From Acanthochlamys bracteata (lineage: Eukaryota; Streptophyta; Magnoliopsida; Pandanales; Velloziaceae): a stretch of 64,000 bases of DNA. Where the stretch lies: the NCBI GenBank assembly GCA_019914995.1, contig CM034133.1, forward strand, positions 310,001-374,000, in the 5' to 3' direction. Of this stretch, positions 43,849 to 54,974 are shown in pieces. Within the stretch, counting starts at the first letter, position 1; the number at the start of each line of letters is the position of its first letter. Position numbers and translations under genes: made by a program. A model generated the notes under the pieces. It made no database searches and was not told the origin of the DNA. It saw only the letters and a list, made by a program, of their open reading frames with translations.

Positions 43849-45786
43849 ATGGCTTGCTTAGCTTTGGCTCTGCAACCTTCTAACGGGCCAGACATTCTTC
43901 TCCAAACCCGGGAGTTCTTCCCTCCCGCTCGCGCTCTCCACGCGCTCTCCGCTTTTCGTCAAACTCGTCTAGCTCTCTCCAAACACACCCACACCACCAA
44001 ACCGATCAAACAATCTTCTTCTTCTACCAAACCGATCGAACCCGAATTCGAACTCGATCCGGAGTTCGGGGTCGGCGACGACCCACTTGCAGCATCAAGC
44101 GGTCAGCTTTTGGTCGGAGTCGAATCACAGTACCGAGTCATCTACCGTCTCGTTAACTCCGTTTATGTTCTCGCCGTTACTTCTTCTGACGCCGTTAATG
44201 TTTTCGAATGTATTAACGCCGTTAATCAAGCTGTCTCTATTGTTGTCGCTGCTTGCCGTGGCGTTGACGTAACGCCGGAGAAGTTATCGAAGAAGTATCC
44301 GGAAGTTTATATGGCGCTCGATATTGTTCTCCGTGGAGTTGGGGCTGCTAGGTTGTCTACGATCTTATCGACGATTCATGGAGATTCGATTGCTCGAATG
44401 GTTCAATCGGCAATCGATGCCGAGAACAAAGCTCGTGGGGCTGATTCTTGGGCTGGGCATGCTGAAGCGTTAGCGGCTGATCGGGCTGGGAATTTGAATT
44501 CGCTATCTTCTTCGTTCTTCGAGCTGCCGCAGGAAACGCTCGCTGCAGGGGATGAGTTTGCGGCAACGATTGCCCCACCTCCTTCTGAGAATAATGAGTT
44601 GCCTGAAGAACCTGCTGCTAAGTCTGAAGAAGAGAAAGATCCGTTCGCTGCAAGTGAGAAAATTAATAAGCCAATTGAAGAAACTTTAGTTGAAGGTTTC
44701 AAGAAGACCAAGGATGGAGGGCTTGCGGTTTCTGATCCATCTGCCGCATTAGCTGGGCTTGATGTGACGAATTTGCCACCGCCAGCAGAGACGAAGCCGA
44801 CTCATATTGAGGTGGAAGGATTTGAGGGTGATTACGGAGGGATTGAGTTTGGGAAAGAGGAAGCTTCGCTATCTGAAGCATTTGAAGGGTTCGACAATGC
44901 GTTTGGCGGTGGACTTGATGCTTCTGAGTTCATAAATACTGCTAAGAAGACGCCCAAAGGTCCGGGACTTGGCGGACTTGAGCTTCTGGCTACTTCTGCT
45001 CCACCTACTGCTAAGAAAGATGGAAGCACACCATTGGAGAATTTGTTGGTTACGAAAAAGCACCAGATGACAGGACCTGAGATGTACATTGCTGAGGAAA
45101 TCAGCGCTGAGTTCCGGGAATCACTGCTTTCACGGATAGGATTGAAGGGAACTGTCTATTTAAGGACTCTGCCACCGAAGCAGGCTGAGGGTAAGGAGAC
45201 AGAATTCTCATTCCGGCTTGAGGGAACTTCAGGTATTAAACGTGTTGTGATGCAGAATTCTTGCGTTAGTAGCTTAGAGAATGGTATGTTTCATGTGAGA
45301 ACTCAGTCAAAGGAGGATCCTATTCCTCTAATCAAGTACAGCTTACAGCCCCGGTTCACACCTGTGCCGTTGAGAGTTCGTCTTGTGAAAAGGCACAGTG
45401 GGTCTTTGCTCTCTGTGATGATACAATATGCATCAAATCCAATGCTATCTCAGCCCCTTACCAACGTTACGTTCATTCTGAAGCTAACTATTGATCCTAC
45501 TCTACTGAAAGCATCACCAAAGGCTGTATGGAACCGGCCTGGGAGAGAGGTTAAGTGGCATGTACCTGATATTCCCTTGAAAGGCACTGCAGGGAAGTTG
45601 AGGGCTAGAATGCCAGTAGACCAGGATGCAACTGAAGAAGAGCTTGAAGTCTTCGGGATGGTCAAGTTTGCTTCACAAGGGTCCTTCACTCTTTCTGGCA
45701 TAACCCTGCGGCCAGTCTCAGATGGCATTGCTCAACTCAATGAGGTTAGCCATACCTATGCCAGCGGGACATACATATGTAACTGA
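43849..45786 (+). CDS. TML: TML, muniscin-like subunit of the TPLATE endocytic adaptor complex
   Basis: A single-exon gene of 645 residues. TML is a core subunit of the plant TPLATE complex, acting with TPLATE, TASH3, LOLITA, TWD40 and EH proteins at the plasma membrane in clathrin-mediated endocytosis. The N-terminus MACLALALQPSNGPDILLQTREFFPPARALHAL and the longin-like block GVESQYRVIYRLVNSVYVLAV...GVDVTPEKLSKKYPEVYMALDIVLRG (to about residue 190) match TML. A disordered acidic linker rich in Pro, Glu and Gly follows (about 220-400). The C-terminal mu-homology domain (about 410-640) runs from MTGPEMYIAEEISAEFRESLL to SGITLRPVSDG. Arabidopsis TML is about 620 residues. The linker accounts for most of the difference. 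Confidence 0.95.
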   Translation: MACLALALQPSNGPDILLQTREFFPPARALHALSAFRQTRLALSKHTHTTKPIKQSSSSTKPIEPEFELDPEFGVGDDPLAASSGQLLVGVESQYRVIYRLVNSVYVLAVTSSDAVNVFECINAVNQAVSIVVAACRGVDVTPEKLSKKYPEVYMALDIVLRGVGAARLSTILSTIHGDSIARMVQSAIDAENKARGADSWAGHAEALAADRAGNLNSLSSSFFELPQETLAAGDEFAATIAPPPSENNELPEEPAAKSEEEKDPFAASEKINKPIEETLVEGFKKTKDGGLAVSDPSAALAGLDVTNLPPPAETKPTHIEVEGFEGDYGGIEFGKEEASLSEAFEGFDNAFGGGLDASEFINTAKKTPKGPGLGGLELLATSAPPTAKKDGSTPLENLLVTKKHQMTGPEMYIAEEISAEFRESLLSRIGLKGTVYLRTLPPKQAEGKETEFSFRLEGTSGIKRVVMQNSCVSSLENGMFHVRTQSKEDPIPLIKYSLQPRFTPVPLRVRLVKRHSGSLLSVMIQYASNPMLSQPLTNVTFILKLTIDPTLLKASPKAVWNRPGREVKWHVPDIPLKGTAGKLRARMPVDQDATEEELEVFGMVKFASQGSFTLSGITLRPVSDGIAQLNEVSHTYASGTYICN

Positions 45787-47436
45787 CTGATCAATGCTAC
45801 TGGTTAGTTGAAATCTTTCTTATAGACATTTTTTGTGTACTTTTGTTATTGAGGTAGTAGATTGGCATTTTAGAAAGCAGGCTTTGATGAGTGGCCTCTG
45901 TTTGATGAAAATTTTACTGTGTTACTTCTGGTTTCATCTTAAGATGTGTGAGTTCATTGCCATTGTCTATCGACACATAAACTTTGTATAGTTCATTGCC
46001 ATTGTCTTTCTTATTTGTCGATTTAGAGAATTTAATATAGAGTTCAAAATTGGTATGTTGAGGTACCTGAGCAAAGCTGAGGTGGCTCTGTTGATACATT
46101 TGATACTTCAGTCTGTTTAGTATTCGATAAAATTCAACTCAATCAAAGACAGTTTGTGTGAGTGTGGTCTCTGCACCATGAAAGATACCGGAGGAGTTCT
46201 GTATCTAGTGGTCGAAGATTGGCTGAGATGACACAGCTTATCTTAAGGAAGAAGACTAGAAGAAAATGCGAGATTGAGTTCGGGTATTCACTTTTAGCAA
46301 ATACAGTATTTTGTACAGAACAATGCCACAGAAGATTTTTCAATCTAGACTTGTACTCTTCTTCCTTGACGGATTGATTGACAGACAGACCACGAAGATC
46401 ACCTGCGAAGGTTTGATCAACATGTGGATTGGAACGAGGTTTTCTGCCCGCATTATTGATCCAAGCGTTTGGTCCAACTCTTCTAATTGAAGTTTTGATT
46501 GAAGGAAACAAAGATCAGAGATCAATCTGTCTAAATCCTCATACCAAACCATGAGGTTTTGAGTGTGAAGTAAAGAAAGATAAGAGATTTACATCTCGTC
46601 GAGGTGAAGGACGACGTATTGTGGAGGGAGTCCGATTTATTATGATCATAAGAGGAAGAAGACCTCCTACCATTATAACGAGTAATGTTTGGGAAGATAA
46701 CTTCGTAGAGAGGCACTTTACTTTCACCAATGTCATTCCAAAAGGTTGCCGCAAAGCTGCAAGAATCAGCTTCCAATCAACTTTACGAGCAAGAATCAGC
46801 TTCCAATCAACTTAGTTTTTTGTACTTTTAATTTGCTAATCGTGCACGAATTGGTTGTTATATTCAACATCAGTATTTTCTTAAAGATATAGTTTATGAT
46901 CTATTTTCCTTCCTGTTCTTGGAACAATCTGATGCCATTTGATTGTAGGCAGACGAAAAACATGAATCACCATATGTATTTTATTAAGCCCTGGCATTTG
47001 GCCATATTAAGGATACGTTCACGCAATATTACAGAGCAGACTGTGTTACACTATATAAGTCAATTTGTTTCAGGCAGGCCCTTAGACCTCAATCAGCAGT
47101 TAATTTGCTGGAGCAGCAGAAAAGCAGAACCATCCTTCCTTCAGGATTTGACATCAATTTTATCCTCTATAAAATGAAGCCGCTAAAAGATGATAAGCGA
47201 ATCATTCCTTGTTTTCTCTACAAGCGCTTGCCGGAGACGGGTAGGCTGCTGCTGCAGCTGCTGTGGCTGACATCCTGCACAGTATTAAAGATTTAACATC
47301 ACTGATGTAAAATAATGACAAAGGATTCAAATCAGTGTTCGAAACAAGAAATTATATAGTAATTGAACAATCCCTCAAAATATGGATGCAGGAGTTAAAG
47401 ATATGTACCTGATATGCTGCATGAACAGATGCTTGG
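45787..47436. other. TML 3' region and unassigned sequence with possible decayed coding on the minus strand
   Basis: The first 350 bases are likely TML 3' untranslated region. At 46143-46815 the minus strand has several open frames of 70-120 codons in different frames that I cannot assign to a family. They may be chance or a decayed gene or element. 46850-47436 holds no convincing exon, apart from what may be spliced 3' untranslated sequence of the SNARE gene. Confidence 0.35.
46759..46813. repeat. Two perfect 25-bp direct repeats, period 30
   Basis: GCAAGAATCAGCTTCCAATC plus ACTT-type continuation occurs at 46759-46783 and 46789-46813, separated by TACGA. Confidence 0.85.
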
Positions 47437-49895
47437 TTATGTTGAGTAAAGGACGAAGGGAACTGCAGGAATCAGAAACAACTGCTTAATAACAACACGC
47501 TACTACTTTCACCATGATATTCTCACATCAAGATATCCATTTTTTGAAATACAGAAAAAATCTCACAAATAGACAGAAGACATTAGTTTTCAAAAAAGAC
47601 GTACATTGGAAAGAGAAAACATACTTATAGTAGATAAGAAAGTAAACTGTTTATGTACAAGAAACTAGTCCAAAGAAGGTCTTCAGGAAAAAGACCATTG
47701 AAACATCAACAAGAAAACACTCGATATGCTATTGTAGTAAAGACTGTCTAGGGAGGACTATTTGCAGATGCATCATGGATGCCAACAGCTATGCTTTTTC
47801 CAAAGATTGTAAAGGGAGTATCACATTCATCTGCTCACTATTGACATATTAATTCCAATACCATGAGTTTCCATTCTGCTAAACAAAGAAACTGTAACAC
47901 CAGAGAATATTTATCATTACTTGCCAATGACTCAAGGTCACATCACAATTTCCATGACATTACTACTACATAAATATTAGAAGTAAAATATGGACTCACC
48001 AACTAAGAAAATTGTCAACACAAGTAGGATGGTAACACGGAATGAACGTCCATATTGCAAGAGATGATGTGAGCCAGGAATATGCCGTTCAACTGTGCCA
48101 CCAATTCCAATTTGTTGGAGGTTGGAAAGCTTAGCATCTTCCCTGCAGCTAACTAGGCAATTCCTTTGTTTCTCATTTAACTTGTTTATTCCCTGTTAAA
48201 TCACAAAAGGAATGCAAATATTAGTAAACAAAAAGGGTATGCAAGTATAACCAAAGGCTTGCTAGCCGTATACCAATGATATAACTGTGTACCAATTATA
48301 CATAGCCATGCTACATTTAATGGAGATATATGGCATTGCCAATCCTATAAACTTGGTCCAGCAATTTATATATTAGAAGATGGAAATCAATCACTTTGAA
48401 ACTGCATTACGTGGTTTATACAAAATCTTTGGAAATAACAAATATATGCAGAGCAACCAGAGTAACTATATGCATGAAGAAGGATTAACCTGAGTGAACA
48501 GGGAGACTCCATGCATGTTGAGATAATTGGATAGGCCCCATCTGGATCGACAAGGTTCACTGCTCTTCGACTTCGGAAAGCTGTTTCTAAACCACCTGAA
48601 CCTAGCCGAGCTTCCAACAGACTTTAGGAAACCTGAAAGGTCAAAACGTTGCTTGGGTGTCTCTAGTTTCTCTTTTAAACTCTTTCTTCTGCACTCCTCA
48701 TCAGCAATTACTATCTTCCATGAAGCAATGTCTGGAGAACTTAACGCTCTTCTATGCCCATTCATTTCCTCTCCCTTGTTGACTACCTCTGACAATTCTA
48801 TTACTGTTTTGTCTGTTATACAATTGACATCCTTACAGCTTGGTACAATGTCGGTAGTACTACCCATTAAGTGAATTGAGTCTAAATCTGTCCTGGTCCT
48901 CGCTCGACCTGTATCACATTTAGTGTTCCTTTGCTTCACCTCGACAGGAGCAGCACATAGAAACATTGCGAGATCGTCACTTTCTTCCTCATTTAGCTGC
49001 ACCCACCTGAGCGGCTGCTTTCCTTCTTTGGTATGCGAGTCACTGATTTCCTTCTCAATAACAGATATTTGCTCCCCAATGGCAGCAATGAACTGCCTAT
49101 GCCTAGTAATCCTATAATTCTCCGAGGAAAAATTATCATCATGTGTCAAGCTCACGGCTCTAGCAAAATCCTCCAGCTGCATCATGAATATATTTCATCA
49201 GTGAAATTAGTCATTAAAATTCATGATTTCCTCATCAAGAACGGAACAACTGTAAAATTCAACCTGCCATTTTGCAGTTCCTACAGCTGTATGAAGTGCT
49301 TTGAGTAACTCATCAGCGTCATGTGATGTGAATCCATCCTTCCTGCCTCCTAACCACATCCTATATAAAGACTCCATTCTGGAAATAAATAAATTAGAAA
49401 CTTTCCGAAAATGATATACAAGTGCCAATGTGATCCATTTATGATGCAATTCTCACAAACAAAGCATAAAAAACTTCATACACCTCTCTCTGTATAAGTC
49501 AAAAAAGCGAAATATGCAAATGCTGCAAGCAAAGGGAATAAAAAACAGCAAGTCCACTTCAAATTGCCCGAGGAAAAGCTACATGAACAGTGTTATCTGT
49601 CACCACAATAACACTACCAATCCTCGTGATACTTTAATTAACCAAAACTAGTGAATTTGATCAAACAGAGAAATCTTACAATAGGTGGCTATAAAGATAA
49701 AAAAACTACCAAACAATTCGTCAAAATTAACAGAAGGGTTCGTAGAAAATTAACTCTTTTACTAAAAAAACAAAGAACCAAAAAATAATAATAAAACGAA
49801 AAGCTGGCTTACATGTCTGCTGATTCTTGCACGGCTTCAGCGGCCGGGAAAAAGGCATCTTTCCGCCATTGATCAAAAGCACTTCCCACCGCCAT
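47437..49895 (-). CDS. Tail-anchored syntaxin/t-SNARE family protein with syntaxin-6-like N-terminal domain
   Basis: Five in-phase exons, complement of 49813..49895, 49264..49378, 48490..49176, 48000..48192 and 47437..47462, encode 367 residues. The N-terminal 100 residues (MAVGSAFDQWRKDAFF, SLYRMWLGGRKDG, DELLKALHTAVGTAKWQLEDFARAV, RHRQFIAAIGEQISVIEKEI) resemble the helical syntaxin-6 N domain. The C-terminus is one hydrophobic anchor followed by PFVLYST (RVTILLVLTIFLVVPFVLYST), ending almost at once, as in tail-anchored SNAREs. The last exon supplies only nine codons including the stop. It was chosen over an alternative at 47838..47878 because it completes the anchor. No clear SNARE coiled coil with a central Q was seen, so membrane-fusion activity is uncertain. 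Arabidopsis relatives are annotated simply as syntaxin/t-SNARE family (At2g18860, At4g30240, At1g27700, from memory). Confidence 0.83.
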
Positions 49896-50125
49896 AAATC
49901 TCAAATTAAACCAGAAATCAACAATCAAAACCAATAAACAAACTCCCTAGAAGGAAATTTCTCAGTGAATCCTTATTCGCTCTTTTTCAAAGCCAACAAG
50001 AAAGCAACCAAACCCAGCAAGAATTCACTATACTTGGCGTCAGATGAGAATCAACCAAAACCCAAACAGCAACAAGAAACCAGACAGAGGAGAGAAGAAC
50101 GAGAGAGAAGTAGAAGCTTGAAAGA

Positions 50126-50129
<4 letters not shown>

Positions 50130-50160
<31 letters not shown>
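50130..50160. repeat. (CT)n microsatellite, (GA)n in the SNARE gene leader
   Basis: About 15 CT dinucleotides. On the sense strand of the SNARE gene this is a GA tract roughly 235 bases upstream of its start codon. Confidence 0.9.
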
Positions 50161-50163
<3 letters not shown>

Positions 50164-50439
50164 GTTGTCTCCTTCGTTTTGCTTCGAATATATGAAGAGG
50201 GAAACGAGGGAAAAAAAAGTTAATAAAAGAAACGAGAAACGAAGTCGTCTGCTGCTATAAGAGAAAAAAAAAATAAATAAAAATAGAAGTGGGCGGCGGT
50301 TGGGCGGCCCACTATCAGTCACCTATCAGAAAGAACAGCTTCTGATGAAAGCGAAAGGGTATCAGTATTAGGCCCACCAATATAAGTGGTGGGCTCAGTC
50401 CATTTAGGGCAGTAGAGATGCCACATTTTAAGAGTGCGT

Positions 50440-50960
50440 TGAAAGTTTTTTAAAATAGAGTTTTTTATAATGAAATACTTTTATTTTTTGTTTTAAAAAA
50501 ATAATAAAATAAATAATAACAAAATTTTACTACGTAACTTTTTCTATATTTTCTAAAATTTTAAATAAGTTTTTTGGATAATTATAAAAAATATATATTA
50601 AAAATATAAATTAAAAAATTAATTTTTGAAAAAACAACTGCCAAAACAGCCCCTAATTCTTGTCAAATTGGGGAGATTTTGGGAATATATGTACGAAAGA
50701 TTATTTCTCCGTGCACGAAGCAAAATGCTTGTTCGACTCTTGTTTTTTTCTTGCCTTATGTTATTGTTATGCTGATGATCTTTCCACAGTTCTATTTTGA
50801 GGAGTACGTTTAGAATTGCTTAAAATAAGAAAGTTTTTTAGAATAAATTTATTTTGTCTAAAAAAATTATACTATAGTTTTAATTGCTTAAAAAATACTA
50901 TAAAATTTTATTAAAAAATAAAAAATTGAAATGTAATAGATAAACATTTGAATAAGCAAT
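50440..50960. repeat. AT-rich dispersed repeats, two modules
   Basis: 50440-50655 runs from GAGTGCGTTGAAAG to CAACTGCCAAAACAGCCCC. A second module at 50800-50960 begins GAGTACGTTTAGAATTGC. Both have ends resembling GAGTGNGTTT motifs seen at other AT-rich modules (for example 58245 and the reverse complement at 60950), compatible with miniature inverted-repeat elements. No target duplications could be fixed. Confidence 0.4.
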
Positions 50961-52006
50961 GCCAAACATGCATCGATTCCTTCATCTTGAAGCAGTTGAG
51001 AAGTTGCTTAATTATTAAAGCAGGAATAGTTTTTGTATAGGTGAGAAATGGTAATGGTTAGATTGTATTTGGTTCTGCAGTTGTTGACTAACAATAGAAA
51101 ACTAACTATCAAGAACAGGCAGTATTTGCTTAGTCATGCTAATCTTCAAACCTACCCAAGTACAAATACCAATCATTGACATATATAATTTGTCAATCAA
51201 TAATAATTCAATGAATTAAAGATAGCTAGCTGAAATATAATAACATGAAGGCTCATGCTTTATGCATTTAACAAATAATACAAAAAGATTCACAGCATGT
51301 GCTCCCAATGTAAACCAACAATCTACATATCACGTTAATGAACCTAGAACAAGCTCAGTATGGGAACAATGGTTAGAAGATGAGATGTCCTACATTGCAA
51401 TATTGCAATATTAAATGTTAGGGATGCTGCTGCAAGTAAGTGAACTACCCAAAAGCGACAACGTCTCTTCCATACTTGAATGTTGCTTTTCTCTAGGACG
51501 ATGGTTGGTGGTATCGACATTTCTTGCAGGCGCGTGATAGTGTCCAAACTTGTCACATTCTATCAGTTGAGCTCGTAATGGGTAAAGACTCTCCCATCTT
51601 CTGTTCTCATAGTTTATGCAGGTTTGGATGACAATGCCGTAATGTTGTTGGCTGGTTCTTCGGTATGCTTGTATCTAACCTTCCACCATAAGTATGCCAG
51701 TGGCACAAGATGCTACCTTTCTCTCATGTTGCATAGCAATAGCATTATCTCAGCAGAAATACCATCCACTCTCTTCAACACATCAAACTATAAGAATGCA
51801 CAATTAGGAAGCAGATTTTACCCCGACGAGATTCATGCATTAGTACGAGCCTTACAATCACCTTATATCATCTAGGAAAATGTGTTCATTACAGTGTCTA
51901 CTCCAGAGACATATTGAAAGCAAGCATTCTAATGCTCATAAACTGTTAAACACAGATGACCATGAGAACTAGGCCTGCATAAGCGGACTACAGCAAAGTT
52001 ACCTAC
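50961..52006. other. Intergenic, no gene recognised
   Basis: Short frames at 51344-51556 and 51624-51875 lack splice context or family resemblance. Confidence 0.4.
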
Positions 52007-53310
52007 CATGTCTGACTCATATACAAGATTTCTCAGATATGATAAGAGACTCTGGAATTTATAAAGCAGTTCCTGCACAATCTGTTGCTGCAGCTCCTCT
52101 GCCATCTCTGTAAAAATCTAACTAAAAAAATGAACAAGCATCATATCTATTGCAACTCTTTCTAGAAAACACGTTCTAATCTAAGAATAATAAAATACAA
52201 AATTTGGATAAACCAGATAATGGAAAAAGTCAGATAGTCATGAAGCTGTTCCTATTACGTGCATGCATCAATTGTTAGAAGTTCAATTAAAAGTTAGATA
52301 CTTCAAAGGGGAGTCTTTACCATCTCACTATTGACAGGTATCTATAGCATTCTACATATAGCGAAAGAATTTCTAGTTTCCAGAAAGTGCATATGAAAGA
52401 CTACTTACAAGCAACACTCAGCTTTGTCAATGCACCATGAGTTTTGGGCCATTCAAGCAGTAACTGTTCATTTCTAGAGACTATATTTTGCTTGACCATT
52501 TGATCAGCATATTGATCCCCAGCTGATACAATAATTGTGCAGATTGAAGTCCTTCGCAACTGCAAAACTTCTCTTGCAGTATATCTGTCACATTGTATTA
52601 TGACTGCAAAATGAAGTTAAGTGATTCAAGCTTGTTTCTAGGACTGAAGGGGCCAACATTGCCATTGTAAAACTTGAACGATACAAGAAACAATGTGACG
52701 CGTCCCTGACCAACTATAAAAGAAGCGTGATTTGCAGGTGCAGAATGCTTGCAGCTTTAACTACTTCATCCAACAACAAATGTGATTCTTATGAGGACAA
52801 GGAAACTGGTGCTTGAAATTAAAATTAGAGGTCTCGCGCACACACCAGACTCTAGCAAAAAATTGCAAACCAAATAAATCTCAAAAGGTATTACTGCATA
52901 AACCAAATTTCATCGTATACTGTGAGTAGTAGCATTTTATAAAAGGGTAGCCGCAAACCCATAACTTTTTCATACAGCATGGTTTCGTTAGAACCAACCA
53001 CTATATTGTCAACAAGACAAGTGAAATTATTAACTTTTTGTCAAATATAGATAAAAATACGATTTCTCCGAAAGACTTCAAAACGTAAATTCATTGTCAT
53101 CCTCATGTTTTTGAGAAAATTTGATCTTAACAAGTGGTATCATTCAATTCCAAACAACAGAAAACCATGGACGATTAATGACAAAGTTTAAATCTTTATC
53201 TTGAAAATTACCTTCTTATTAACCTAAAGCGGGTCTCTTCTGAGAGGGGAGGGAGGGGCAATCTCAGCACTCCACAATTTTCCTTCACTACTCGACCCCG
53301 CACTAATATT
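52007..53310 (-). CDS. Unrecognised small gene, possibly broken
   Basis: Three exon-like blocks with good splice sites lie on the minus strand. The first is complement(53224..53310), reading VRGRVVKENCGVLRLPLPPL. The second is complement(52409..52584), joined in phase and reading YTAREVLQLRRTSIC, SAGDQYADQMVKQN and LLLEWPKTHGALTKLSVA. The third is complement(52007..52107), reading MAEELQQQIVQELLYKFQ then SYLRNLVYESDM. Joining blocks two and three creates a TAG codon at the junction, so either the protein ends at KLSVA, the third block is untranslated or a separate start, or the gene is broken. No upstream Met was found in frame with the first block. The sequence is helical and Gln/Leu-rich. 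I do not recognise the family and assign no function. Confidence 0.35.
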
Positions 53311-53559
53311 CTGCTTCAATCAACCATTTAAAGGAAAATCTGAAATAATCAAGCAATGGAATTTCAGAAGCAGAGAAGTGGATTTAAGGTTTCAAGGGTT
53401 TTTCATCTGAGATTCCGTGCTTCGCACACAGCAGCAGCAGAGGCAGAGCACTCCGGTTACAGAGTTCAGCAACGAAGGATTTCTGAGATTTCGGGCCCAA
53501 GTCCAAACAAATAGGTATTACTAGGCGATACATTTGGGCGCGCCCCCATTAACTGGCCC

Positions 53560-54380
53560 AAATTCAGATTCGTGTTTAGAGCGGGTTTACTTAGCGCGTG
53601 AAGTGAGTTTTTTAAAATCAAATTAAAAATTAAAAATATTTATAAAAAATAAAATAATATTAATTTAATATTTATAGTAAATTTTAAAATTAAATTTTTA
53701 AATAATTTATTAATAAAAAAATATTATTTTAATTTTTATATGTATTTTATATTAAAAATTAAATTTAAAAAAATAAATTTGGACCGTTAATAAACACACT
53801 CTAGGAGCCACATCTATTTCACGAATATATTCACAAAAATAATTTGTTAATTTATATTTTTAATATTAAAAATTTTATTTAAAAATTAAATATTAAAAAA
53901 AATTACATAATAAATGTTCTTATTATTTATTATTATAATTTTAAATAAAAAATAAAACTTATATTTAAAAAAATATTAATATTTTTATTTCGAAAATACT
54001 TTCAAACGATTCCTCTGATTGCTGCAGTGTTCCAGTTACAAGCGAGTTCAACGATTTCAAATTCGACATAATTTTCGTGAAGAAAAAGAGAGAGAGAGAG
54101 ATTGTATTCGAAATGCAAACTATTACTCGTTGGGGCCAGGTAGGGGGAATAAAAAGAAAGTTCCCTCAGACGTGTGCCATTGTCAGTCACACGCCACTAG
54201 ATATATGTTCTTCTGCCCGGCCAAACTTCACCATCCTCTACCGTCCATCTTCCAAAGCCAACTCCAAATTTAATGAATGAGATTGAAAATTATACCTTTT
54301 TAAAGCAAACAACAGACACGAATGTTTTTAAAAATATTTTTTAAAATAAAAAATATTTTAAATATTTTAATTTTATTAAT
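53560..54380. other. AT-rich repeat modules between genes
   Basis: 53575-53805 begins AGAGCGGGTTTACTTA and ends TTAATAAACACACTCTA, an imperfect inverted pair suggesting a miniature inverted-repeat element. 53830-54010 is a second AT-rich module. A GA-rich tract lies at 54088-54101. No gene recognised. Confidence 0.4.
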
Positions 54381-54974
54381 TAAATGGAACGGCGAACGGC
54401 CTCTCGAACATGATTCAACATCACTCATCAAACCGTTCTTCTCCTCTCAGCCCGCGGTAGGTAAACCCGAAACTCGACCGATCCAATACTCCCGACCGGT
54501 TCTTCGTTTCACCCGTTACCTATGTACCTCATGAAACACTTCATACAACCAATAGATCTTCACTATTTCATATAACTGTATATGTTTCAGTTTTTTATTG
54601 GCCGTTAAAGCGTTCCATTTTATGAATATATGTACTTAAGTATAGTTTGCTTCAGGATTGTGCGCGTGTTTAGGTGGCCGGCTATAGGACCCACATCAGT
54701 GAATTTCAGAAAACAATTTTGCGATTATGTTCAACCAATCTATCATAGGGTTCACCAAACGCATTAGGGAAAACATTTGTTTATTTGCTTTCCACTTTTA
54801 CCCTTCAGAAAACATCATGTTCCGTTCATGTCTCTCACCAACGCTTCACCCATATATCACCTGCTTCTCCCTCGCCGTTTTCCCCTACGGAAGAGCAAAG
54901 CAAAAGTTCTTCTTCATTTCGTTCCAAACTCCTCATTCTAATCATTAATAGATTAGAAACTTATATTATTAATC
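54381..54974 (+). promoter_or_regulatory. 4CL promoter and leader with AC-like motifs
   Basis: CACCAAAC at 54753-54760 fits the P-box/AC-type element found in phenylpropanoid promoters, and CTCACCAACG at 54834-54843 is a second AC-like site. CATATATC near 54850 could serve as a TATA box. MYB regulation is inferred from these motifs alone. Confidence 0.4.

Noticed and set aside
44357-45728. Minus-strand frames of 60-102 codons
   Set aside because: They are antisense to the single long TML exon.
47838-47878. Alternative last exon for the SNARE gene
   Set aside because: It is in phase but would interrupt the membrane anchor with charged residues. The exon at 47437-47462 completes the anchor and gives the expected PFVLYST end.
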